From: Streptomyces celluloflavus | GTDB taxonomy: Bacteria; Actinomycetota; Actinomycetes; Streptomycetales; Streptomycetaceae | DNA: 55,789 bases | Direction: 5' to 3' | Assembly: GCA_000720995.1 (NCBI GenBank) | Contig: JOEL01000065.1 | Span: 1 to 55,789, forward strand | In this document: piece by piece, positions 30,370 through 37,872 of the stretch | Position numbering within the stretch: the stretch's first letter is position 1 | Layout of the letters: the number at the start of each line of letters is the position of its first letter | The notes under the pieces: generated by a model | The model's input: only the letters and a program-made list of their open reading frames with translations | Told to the model about the DNA's origin: nothing | Databases searched by the model: none | Translations under genes and position numbers: made by a program

Positions 30370-30699
30370 TCAGGTACCCGACATGTTCGCGGCGGTCTCA
30401 GCTTCCTGGTTCTGGTAGTTGCCGTGCACTTTCTGCGTCTTGTTGCCGAATTCGTTCATCACGTCGTGGAGATGCTGGACGATCTCCTCGATGTGCAACT
30501 TCATCTGCGTGTGGGCCTCGGTCAGCTTCCGCGCCTCCAGGAACGAGGCACCGGGTGCGTCAGCTCCGAGGGCGCTCCGTGACAGTGAGGTCTTGTACCG
30601 GGTGTCCGCATTGGCGTTGCCGAGATCCTTCAGAACCCCATTGAGTTTCCTGATGGTGTCTTCCAACGCGCTCAGATCCACCCGATATTGCTCACCCAT
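30370..30699 (-). CDS. Small helical ESX substrate with YxxxE signal
   Basis: This 109-aa helical protein contains no tryptophan, so it is a WXG-less ESX-type protein. Its C terminus carries Tyr95...Glu99 (YQNQE), the T7SS export motif. The ATG at 30699 follows GGGGAGG and lies 2 bases beyond the stop of the second mycosin, so the two are in one operon. The glycine-rich WXG100 substrate follows 68 bases downstream. A heterodimer of the two is a reasonable guess. Confidence 0.8.
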   Translation of the reverse strand: MGEQYRVDLSALEDTIRKLNGVLKDLGNANADTRYKTSLSRSALGADAPGASFLEARKLTEAHTQMKLHIEEIVQHLHDVMNEFGNKTQKVHGNYQNQEAETAANMSGT

Positions 30700-30701
30700 T
30701 G

Positions 30702-31961
30702 TTAAGCCTCCCCGTGTGTGTTGAAACCCGTCTTGCGTCGCCAGTCGCGTAGTGCGACGGCGGAGCCGACGACCGCTGCGACGGCCAGCAGGCCGCCACC
30801 GACAATGTAAATGGCGATGCGGGAGCGTCGGTCCTCGGCGGATTCGCCGATGGTGAGGGCGGCCGGTTCGATGTTCGCGCCGGCGGCCGCGTTGGTGCCC
30901 TTGTCCGGAGTGGGCGCGGCGGTGGGCCTGGTGTCGTCGTTCAGGGCGGCGACCGGGTCGACGACGCCCCAGCCGATGTTGTCGTCCCGGTTCTTGCGCA
31001 CCCGCTCGGCGGTCTGCTCCAGGTGCCAGATGACCTGTTCCGGCGTCCAGGCGTCGGCGCGGTGCTTGGCGATGAGGAGGGCCGCCGCGCCCGCGGCGTA
31101 GGGGGCGGCGAAGCTGGTGCCCTGGTCGACGCAGTTGCCGCCGCCCGGCACGGTGGAGACCATGTCGACGCCCGGTGCGGCGATGTCGACGAACGATCCG
31201 GGCTGGGAGAAGGCCGCGCGTTCGTTGTTGCGGTCCGAGGCGGCCACGGCCAGGACGTTGCTGTACTCCTTGAACGCGGCGGGATACATGTTCTTCTCCT
31301 CGCCGCTCGCGCCGCCGTTGCCGGCCGAGGCGACGATCAGGATTTTGGCCTGCTCGGCGTTGGCCACCGCCGCCTTGAGAGTGGGCAGCCGGTCCTCGCT
31401 GGCGGCCGTGCCCTGCGAGATGTTGATGATGTCGACCTTCGCCTTCACCGCGTCGTTGATGGCGGTGGCCAGGCTGTCGGCGGTACCGGCCTTCTCGTCG
31501 CTCGTCTGCTGGAAGGGAATGACGGTCGCCTTGGGCGCGATGCCGACGAATCCGGAGGACGGCCTGGGCCGCGCGGCGATGATGCCCGCGACCTTGGTGC
31601 CGTGGCCGACCTTGTCCTCGGTCGGCTTGCCCTTGACGTAGGTCTGGCCGCCGGGTCCGATCGCGCTCTTGATCTGCTGGTTGCCCGCGTCGACACCGGT
31701 GTCGATGACGGCGACCCGGACGCCCTGGCCCTGGGTGTCGGCCCACATCTGATTGGTCAGGAGGCGCTGGAGCGACCAGGGGGTCTCTTTGATGTCGTCG
31801 CTGCCGAACTTGCACTCACCGCTGTTGAGCGGCACGTTCTCGTCCGCCACCGCCGGCGCGGCGGTGGCGCAGGACAGGCCGGCGGCGCAGGCCGCCGCGA
31901 CCAGTGCACCCGCCGCTCGTCGACGGTGCCCGGCTCGGTGACCAATGGCGCGAGATCCCAC
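30702..31961 (-). CDS. mycP: Mycosin-like subtilisin protease, second copy
   Basis: This 419-aa S8 protease has a signal sequence (about residues 14-39) and catalytic Asp87 (VIDTG), His120 (GHGT) and Ser283 (GTSFAAP), with oxyanion Asn215. Two cysteines (about 50 and 277) could form the disulphide seen in mycosins, and a C-terminal membrane helix lies at about 385-405. The start is GTG at 31961 with GGAGAG upstream. It differs strongly from the first copy and has uniformly high G+C. It heads an operon with the YxxxE and glycine-rich substrates and lies downstream of esxB-esxA behind a terminator. Confidence 0.94.
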   Translation of the reverse strand: MGSRAIGHRAGHRRRAAGALVAAACAAGLSCATAAPAVADENVPLNSGECKFGSDDIKETPWSLQRLLTNQMWADTQGQGVRVAVIDTGVDAGNQQIKSAIGPGGQTYVKGKPTEDKVGHGTKVAGIIAARPRPSSGFVGIAPKATVIPFQQTSDEKAGTADSLATAINDAVKAKVDIINISQGTAASEDRLPTLKAAVANAEQAKILIVASAGNGGASGEEKNMYPAAFKEYSNVLAVAASDRNNERAAFSQPGSFVDIAAPGVDMVSTVPGGGNCVDQGTSFAAPYAAGAAALLIAKHRADAWTPEQVIWHLEQTAERVRKNRDDNIGWGVVDPVAALNDDTRPTAAPTPDKGTNAAAGANIEPAALTIGESAEDRRSRIAIYIVGGGLLAVAAVVGSAVALRDWRRKTGFNTHGEA

Positions 31962-32095
31962 GGGTTGTCAGCTCTCCATGTGTGGCGGAAGGGACGTGAG
32001 GGGGCGTGAAGGGCGTGAGTGAACGTGCGGTGAGAGACGGCGGAGAAGGTGCCGGGAAGAGGTGCGGGCGTGGCCGGCCGGTGCCGGACGGCAGA

Positions 32096-32128
32096 AGGGC
32101 GAGCGCACCGGTGCAGCGCGCTCGCCCT
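32096..32128 (-). terminator. Terminator of the esxB-esxA operon
   Basis: AGGGCGAGCGC (32096-32106) pairs perfectly with GCGCTCGCCCT (32118-32128) across an 11-base loop, 70 bases past the esxA stop and 135 bases before the second mycosin. Confidence 0.8.
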
Positions 32129-32197
32129 CATTGACCACTGTGCGAGCCGTCGGGGCTGCTCAGCCGTTGTGCCGCCCGTAACGGCGCTGACGTGCGG

Positions 32198-32488
32198 TCA
32201 GGACCAGATACCGGCGTTCTTGTGCTCGGTGCTCTGGTAGTTCTGCGCCGCGGTGTCCAGGGCCTTGGCGATGGCCTCCAGAGTCGAGTGCAGGGAGGCG
32301 GCACGCTGGTCCCACTCGCGCTGGCGGGCCTGGTAGCCCTCCTGCGCCGCGCCTTCCCAGCTGGCGGCGATCTTCTTGACACCCGACTCGAGGTCGTCGA
32401 GCTGGGTGCGGATGTTGTTGGCCGTACCGCGCACGTCGGAAGCGGCCTGCGAGATCGTCGCGAAGTTGACGAGGATCTGGCCGGACAT
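32198..32488 (-). CDS. esxA: WXG100 (ESAT-6-like) secreted protein, EsxA type
   Basis: This 96-aa canonical ESX substrate has two helices joined by WEG (residues 44-46) and a C-terminal YxxxE export motif (Tyr84...Glu88). It would be secreted as a heterodimer with the upstream gene product and recognised by EccC. The ATG at 32488 follows AGGAGACC. The gene lies 124 bases downstream of its partner in the same operon, ending in a terminator. In Streptomyces the esxBA pair affects sporulation. Which of the two is called A or B here follows gene order and is tentative. Confidence 0.9.
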   Translation of the reverse strand: MSGQILVNFATISQAASDVRGTANNIRTQLDDLESGVKKIAASWEGAAQEGYQARQREWDQRAASLHSTLEAIAKALDTAAQNYQSTEHKNAGIWS

Positions 32489-32612
32489 AGGGTCTCCTCA
32501 GGAGTTGATGTGGCCTGGTCGATTCACATGCCGCAGCGGGCCGGCGGGACTGGCCGGCGGGCCCGTGCTGCGGCGGCTGGGCCGGTACGCCGCGGGGAGC
32601 GGCGCGGCCTCG

Positions 32613-32936
32613 TCATCCGAACGGAGAAGCCTGCGCGGAGACCTGCGACATCGACTGTGCCTGCTCCTCTTCGGAGGCGGAGTAGTTCTTCGTGGTCGCG
32701 TCGATCGCTTCCTTGATCTCGCCCAGAAGCTGGTTGAGACGGTTCGCGTCCTCGTTCACCTGCGACTGGAGCTGGTGGTACGAGGAGGCCGCGGCGCCCT
32801 TCCACCCGGAGGTGATGGAGTCGACGACCGTGTTCAGGCGCTGGATCTCGCCCTGGATCGACTGATTGACCGTGGAGATGCGGCCGCTGAACGCAACCAT
32901 CTCCTCCTCGGTGGTTGTGAACTGCTGACCAGCCAT
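32613..32936 (-). CDS. esxB: WXG100 secreted protein, EsxB type
   Basis: This 107-aa WXG100 protein has WKG at residues 45-47 and Tyr85...Glu89 (YSASE) as the export motif, followed by a short flexible tail of 18 residues. The ATG at 32936 is preceded by GGGGGACG. It is first in the two-gene operon with esxA, the usual streptomycete order. It lies between eccB and the second mycosin in the core of the ESX locus. Confidence 0.9.
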   Translation of the reverse strand: MAGQQFTTTEEEMVAFSGRISTVNQSIQGEIQRLNTVVDSITSGWKGAAASSYHQLQSQVNEDANRLNQLLGEIKEAIDATTKNYSASEEEQAQSMSQVSAQASPFG

Positions 32937-33425
32937 AGTCAACGTCCCCCATGAGACTCGTACGTCGTACCGCGTCACGCCTACCGAGGCGGTTGCGCGG
33001 CTGGCGTCTTCTGTTGACGCCTTTGGCTACTTTAACCACTCCATACCTCCGCCCCCAACAGGGGGGAGGACTCTTGTGGCGGGATCACAACATCGCCAAC
33101 TGGCGCCCTTCGGAACGCCGTTCGGCGGCATCGTCCGTACCGTTCCACGGAATCGGACAGATGCGATGCTAACGGTCAGGGACCGGGCCCGGGAAAGATC
33201 CGGAAAAGATCGGGGAAGCGTACTCGGGGATTCACCGGGATTCACCGGGATTCGATGCACGCACCCGGGGAACGCCCCGGGAACGCGCCCCCGAGCGCCC
33301 CGGAACTTCCCCGAGATCTATCCGGGAGCGACCGGTGCCGGGGTACTCAATGCGGAGCGGGCCCCACCGGTTGCCCGAATTCGGCTCTCGGGTGCGGTCC
33401 GCTCCGCCGGGAACTCCGCGGCCGG
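32937..33425 (-). promoter_or_regulatory. Region upstream of esxB with short direct repeats
   Basis: These 489 bases separate eccB (ending at 33426) from esxB and hold no supported gene. GGGATTCACC occurs twice in tandem plus a partial copy at 33227-33253, next to two GAAA(A)GATC copies. A TAGCAT at 33166-33171 (minus strand) could be a -10 box, without a convincing -35. CGCCA-AC-TGGCG near 33096 is a small dyad. The esxBA promoter must lie here, probably with a long leader. Confidence 0.45.
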
Positions 33426-35081
33426 TCAGGAACTCTGCGGCTTCTTGGCGCTCGCGACATCCAGTGCCGGGCCCTCGGAGAGCAGGTCGGACCACGCCTT
33501 CAGGATCGCCGGCGGATGCGCGCCCTCGTAACCGAGGTGCAGCTGTGACTGGTCCTGGTCCTGATCGGCTTTTCCGGCCTTGTTCGAGCTGTCGTTGTTC
33601 CGCGGCACGGAATACCGCAGTCCGGTGTCGGTGACGAGGAATAGGCTGCCGGTCTTCTGCGCGCCGGTGGCGACCTGCTGGTACAGCAGACCGCTGCCCG
33701 GTGTGACGTACGAGGTGGCGCCGGAGGCGATCTTGGCCGGGTAGTCCTTGCCCACCCAGGTCTGCATGTCCGGCACGCCGTCGGGGAAGCCGAGGGCCTT
33801 GCCCGCCCCACCCGGGTACTTGGTGCTGGTGCCCCGGTAGACGCTGCAGGTCACGCCGTTGCTGGTGGGGGTGGTCAGCCCGCCGGTCTGCGAGCCCTGC
33901 TTGAAGTTGTTCGCCATGTCGACGGCCTCGGTCGGCCACGGCATGTCCACGTCCTCGTATCCCGGGAACGGGACCTTGCCCAGGAACTGCTCGGCCTGGC
34001 CTCGGACGTCGGTCTTGGGGCTGATGCTGCTGGTGGAGAGCCGGACCGCTTCCATGCTGTCGCCGTTCTTGTTCAGCTCCTGCGCGTTCTCCCCCTTGAG
34101 CAGCAGCTTGGCGACGAAGTTCGACACCTTCACCACGCCGTCCTGGACCACGACGTACTTCTGCTGCGAACCGCTGTCCTGGACCACGGTGCCGACCTTG
34201 TTGTACTTCTCCGGGACGCCCTTGCCGGTGCTCTGCTGCCCCGCGCCGGGCACCGTCGGCATGAAGACCGGGATCGGGCTCTTGATGAGCGTGCTCATCC
34301 AGTCCGCGGAGACGTCCTGCGGCTCGGTCTCGCCGAAGATCACCCGGCGCAGGTCGCTGTCGACCTTCTCCTTGCCGCCCTTCGGCGTCAGGGTGTTGCG
34401 CAGGGTGGAGTCGAACGTGAAGGCCACGCCGTTCTGGTCGACGAGGTACCGCACACCCTTGGGGTCCCGGACATAGAGCGCCTGGTGCAGGTCGAGTTTG
34501 CCGACGCCCTCGACCAGTTGCTTGTCCTTGCCGCCCAGGACGAAGACGGCCTGCTGGGCCCGGCTGCTGGTGCCGCTGCCGGGGCGTACGCACACCGCCC
34601 AGACCTTGGGGGTGTCGGCTTCCTTCGCGCTCGGCAGCCGGTCGGGGGCGTACGGAATCCCGATGGCCGGGCCGTGCGGGATCTTTCCGTCCAGCTCGGC
34701 TTCCTTGACCTTGACGACCTGGAACTTCTTCGGGTCGAGAAGGAGTTTGGCCGAGGCGAGGTTCAGGATGGGATGGAGCAGTTTCTGCTTTTTGCCGTCG
34801 GCGTCCGTGCTATTCAGCACGACATAACGAGTGGTGGATTCATCCCCGACGATGACGTTCTGCCCTACCGTGTCCCACCCTTTCGGGGCGACCGGCTTGA
34901 GAATGCCGCAGGCACCGAATCCGACAAGGATCAGGACTCCCGTCAAGACGCTGGGCAGCACCGCCTTCAGCGGCTTCGGCGCGCTCTCGATCGAGCCGTT
35001 CGGCAGCGGCTTCAGGAATGCGGCATTCGTTCGCTTCCGCGCGAACGAATATGCATTCAGCTCGTCCCGACGTGATGCCAT
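33426..35081 (-). CDS. eccB: Type VII secretion complex protein EccB
   Basis: This 551-aa core ESX membrane protein has a short cytoplasmic N terminus starting MASRRDELNAYSFARKR, the typical EccB opening. One membrane helix lies at about residues 39-61, followed by a large extracytoplasmic domain that contains a cysteine pair and the repeated beta elements of the family. The ATG at 35081 follows GGGGAGAG. The frame is open much further upstream but without homology. It is divergent from eccE with 182 bp between starts, and upstream of esxB in the same orientation. Confidence 0.95.
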   Translation of the reverse strand: MASRRDELNAYSFARKRTNAAFLKPLPNGSIESAPKPLKAVLPSVLTGVLILVGFGACGILKPVAPKGWDTVGQNVIVGDESTTRYVVLNSTDADGKKQKLLHPILNLASAKLLLDPKKFQVVKVKEAELDGKIPHGPAIGIPYAPDRLPSAKEADTPKVWAVCVRPGSGTSSRAQQAVFVLGGKDKQLVEGVGKLDLHQALYVRDPKGVRYLVDQNGVAFTFDSTLRNTLTPKGGKEKVDSDLRRVIFGETEPQDVSADWMSTLIKSPIPVFMPTVPGAGQQSTGKGVPEKYNKVGTVVQDSGSQQKYVVVQDGVVKVSNFVAKLLLKGENAQELNKNGDSMEAVRLSTSSISPKTDVRGQAEQFLGKVPFPGYEDVDMPWPTEAVDMANNFKQGSQTGGLTTPTSNGVTCSVYRGTSTKYPGGAGKALGFPDGVPDMQTWVGKDYPAKIASGATSYVTPGSGLLYQQVATGAQKTGSLFLVTDTGLRYSVPRNNDSSNKAGKADQDQDQSQLHLGYEGAHPPAILKAWSDLLSEGPALDVASAKKPQSS

Positions 35082-35263
35082 TGTTGCTTTCTCTCCCCGC
35101 TGTCGGATCCACCGTCGACCGCACCCGGCGCGTAGGCCGTAGCGCCCTCTACTATGCCGTGTACCGATCGACCCGTACGGTACGGGTGCCACCTTCCAAC
35201 GCACCAGTCTCAGCGGCGGTCGATACGCCCAGACGACATACCAGTAGAGGAGCAGGCCGGGGG
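35082..35263. promoter_or_regulatory. Divergent eccB/eccE intergenic region
   Basis: This 182-bp region lies between the two divergent core genes. CTACTATG at 35149-35156 could supply a -10 element (TACTAT) for eccE. No matching -35 was found. No hairpin or repeat stands out. Confidence 0.35.
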
Positions 35264-36649
35264 ATGTCCAGCGCCACCAGGGCTCGACGCCGCAATGGGC
35301 GGCAACAGGAGCAACAGGCTTCCGCCGCACCGCAATACACGGGAAATGCTGACCAAAACGGTACAGCTCCGGGCAATAGAGGAAATGGCGACCGGGGACC
35401 GGCGGACCGGGCGTCCGGCCCGGTGGCACCGCGACTGCGCCCGCAGGCCGGAAACATCGGCGGCGTCCGCGTTCAGCAGCTGGCCATCGTCGAACTCGCC
35501 GCGGCCCTGGTGCTGGTGGGCCTGTCGATCCACCACCCGGTGGCGCTGAGCGTGACCGCGGTACTGGCGGCCGTCCTGATCGTCTTCGCGCTGGGCCGCC
35601 GCCGGAAGGTCCCGCTGCCCGAGTGGATCACGACCGTGCGCGCCATGAAGCGCCGTGGCAAGGACGGCGGTTCGGCGGCCGCCGCCACCCAGGGCGTCGA
35701 TCCCGCGTTCGCCCCGGTGGTGGAGTGCGATGCGGCGCTGCGGACCTACGAGTACCTGGACGCCGAGCAGCGCGCCGTCGGCTTCGTCGGCGACGGCACG
35801 TTCCTGACCGCCCTCGTGCAGGTGGACGCCCGCGACGAGCCGCTGCGCCCGCAGCGCGGCAGCAACATGCTGCCGCTCGATGTGCTGCACACCGCGCTCG
35901 ACGTCGAGGACATCCACCTCGAATCCGTGCAGTACGTCCAGTACACGCAGCCCGCGCCCGCCCCCCACCTGCCCGAGCAGGCCGTCGCGGCCCGCTCGTA
36001 CGCACCGCTCCAGGCCCAGTCGCAGACCCCGGCACTGCAGCTGACCTGGATCGCGCTCAAGCTCGACCCGGAACTGTGCGCCGAGGCCATCGAGGCGCGG
36101 GGCGGCGGGCTGGACGGCGCCAAGCGTTCGCTGCTGCGCGCCGCCGACCAGCTCGTCAGCCGGCTCACCGCCCACGGCCTGCGCGCGCGGGTGCTCGCCG
36201 AACGGGAGGTCGTCGCCGCGATCGGCACGGCGGTGTGCGTCAGCCCGCGGGCCGCGAACGGCGCGATGGGACGGGACGGGCGGGCGGCCCGCCGCACCCA
36301 GGAGACGACCCGCGCCTGGCGCTGCGACGACCGCTGGCACACCACCTACTGGATCGGCCGCTGGCCCCAACTCGGCGCGGGCGGCGCACCGCTGGCCGCC
36401 GTCACCCAGCTGCTGACCAGTACCGCGGCGATGGCCAGCACCTTCGCGCTGACCGCCTCGCACGGCGGCGGCCGCGCGCCGGCCATCTCGGGCTACGTCC
36501 GGCTCTCGGCCCGCAGTGACAACGAACTCGTCGCCGTCCGGGCCGAGTTGGAGCGCCGGTCCGGTTCGTCGAAGATCGGGCTCGTCCGGCTCGACCGCGA
36601 GCAGTTGCCCGGCCTCCTGGCCACGCTTCCCCTCGGAGGTACCCGCTGA
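35264..36649 (+). CDS. eccE: Type VII secretion complex protein EccE
   Basis: This 461-aa protein has a polar, low-complexity N terminus (residues 1-66), two closely spaced membrane helices at about 71-88 and 92-110, the basic turn GRRRKVP, and a cytoplasmic domain of about 340 residues. This is the EccE plan. The ATG at 35264 sits after GGAGCAGGCCGGGGG. Its stop overlaps the start of the next gene (TGATG). It completes the core EccB-C-D-E set in this window. Confidence 0.9.
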   Translation: MSSATRARRRNGRQQEQQASAAPQYTGNADQNGTAPGNRGNGDRGPADRASGPVAPRLRPQAGNIGGVRVQQLAIVELAAALVLVGLSIHHPVALSVTAVLAAVLIVFALGRRRKVPLPEWITTVRAMKRRGKDGGSAAAATQGVDPAFAPVVECDAALRTYEYLDAEQRAVGFVGDGTFLTALVQVDARDEPLRPQRGSNMLPLDVLHTALDVEDIHLESVQYVQYTQPAPAPHLPEQAVAARSYAPLQAQSQTPALQLTWIALKLDPELCAEAIEARGGGLDGAKRSLLRAADQLVSRLTAHGLRARVLAEREVVAAIGTAVCVSPRAANGAMGRDGRAARRTQETTRAWRCDDRWHTTYWIGRWPQLGAGGAPLAAVTQLLTSTAAMASTFALTASHGGGRAPAISGYVRLSARSDNELVAVRAELERRSGSSKIGLVRLDREQLPGLLATLPLGGTR

Positions 36650-37497
36650 TGGCCTCTCCCACCTATCAGCCCCGTGTGAACGCCGGCAGCGACGGCTGGC
36701 GCAATCCCCCCATCGGGGGCCAGGGCACCGGCGGCGGCCGGCGGCTGTCGCACCAGCCGCGGGCGGACGAGCAGCAGTCGGCGCCGGCCGGACCGCGCCC
36801 GAAGCCCGGTTTCGGCCTGCGCGGCCCCCGGCGCAGCCCGCACGTCCTGACGCCCGAGTCGCTCGGTGCGCTGACCCTGCCGGTCGGCGACGACGGCGTG
36901 ATCATCGGCATCGACCCGCAGAACCAGCCCGCGGTGCTGAGCCTGCTGCGCTCCACACCGCTGGAGATCGTGCTGGTCGGCAGCGTGTGGATGGCGCAGG
37001 TGCTGGCGCTGCGCACCGTCGCCACCGGCGCCCGGGTCGCGGTGGAGACCGCACGGCCGCCGGCCTGGGCGCAGATGGCGCAGGCCGCGGGCGGCGGGCA
37101 GCAGTGTGTGTCGGTCCACGAGGTGCGGCAGATAGCGCCCCAGGGCCCTTCGGTCTCCAGCCCGGTGCTGGTCGTCCGGGACATGGGCGCACGGCCGCCG
37201 CGCAATCAGCTCGCCCCGAGCCCCTGGCAGTCGGTGCTGACCGTGCTGCCGTTCCTCGGCCCGCGGTCGCCGCAGATGCTCGGCCGCGCCGATCTGGTCG
37301 GCCTCCAGCGACTCTCACCGGAAGAGGCCGAGGTGGTCACGCGCGTCATGCGGCTGCCGGAACAGGTCGGCGCGGTGCTGCCGACGCTCAGCGACAACGC
37401 CATGCTCTGGTGCTCGCGGGACGGCCACCAGTTCGTCATGACCCAGCCCACCGACGCGGAGACCGGCCTGCTCGGCGGCCCGCGCCGGATGGACTGA
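36649..37497 (+). CDS. EccE-linked conserved hypothetical protein
   Basis: This 282-aa protein has a disordered Pro/Gly/Arg-rich N terminus (about residues 1-60) and a mixed alpha/beta domain without membrane helices. One clear hydrophobic strand region (LEIVLVGSVWMAQVLALR) lies near residue 106. Translation is coupled to eccE by a TGATG overlap. I do not recognise the fold. Its fixed place behind eccE suggests a cytoplasmic accessory of the ESX complex, which is inferred. The operon ends in a hairpin at 37613-37638. Confidence 0.8.
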   Translation: MASPTYQPRVNAGSDGWRNPPIGGQGTGGGRRLSHQPRADEQQSAPAGPRPKPGFGLRGPRRSPHVLTPESLGALTLPVGDDGVIIGIDPQNQPAVLSLLRSTPLEIVLVGSVWMAQVLALRTVATGARVAVETARPPAWAQMAQAAGGGQQCVSVHEVRQIAPQGPSVSSPVLVVRDMGARPPRNQLAPSPWQSVLTVLPFLGPRSPQMLGRADLVGLQRLSPEEAEVVTRVMRLPEQVGAVLPTLSDNAMLWCSRDGHQFVMTQPTDAETGLLGGPRRMD

Positions 37498-37872
37498 CAC
37501 CGGCCGGGGCCGGACCGCGCGGACGGACTTACCGGCCTGACGTACGGACCTGACATACCGCCATGCCGTACGGGCACGGGTACCGGTACGGGCAGAGGTA
37601 CGGGCGGGACGCACGGGCGCATCCTCGGATGCGCCCGTAGGCGTACCGGCGGGGCTTGATGACAACATGACAGCGACTGCCGCTCCGGGCCGACTCTTGA
37701 TTAGGCTGTATGCACAGCCGCCGGAGCACATCGGACGGCAGCCGATACGGGGACGGAGAAAGTTAGTGTTGGCGCAACCCCGGGTGGTGTGTTCCGACTT
37801 CCGCCACATCCGATCGATCCGCCTGTATCCGGTCCTGCCGTTCAGGTGCGTTGCCGTACACCAGGAGGCACA
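37498..37872 (+). promoter_or_regulatory. Gap between the eccE operon and the EspI-like gene
   Basis: These 375 bases hold no gene. TACGGGC/GTACGGG-like units recur at about 37564-37615, followed by the terminator hairpin. An A/T-rich patch TTGATTAGGCTGTATG at 37697-37712 contains TAGGCT, a plausible -10 for the EspI-like gene, with no matching -35. Confidence 0.4.
37613..37638 (+). terminator. Terminator of the eccE operon
   Basis: ACGGGCGCATCC (37613-37624) and GGATGCGCCCGT (37627-37638) form an 11-bp stem with a tight CTCG loop, 116 bases past the last stop. Confidence 0.75.

Noticed and set aside
32937-33425. A gene between esxB and eccB
   Set aside because: Open frames here lack ribosome sites, domains and normal codon bias; the region carries short repeats and reads as control sequence.
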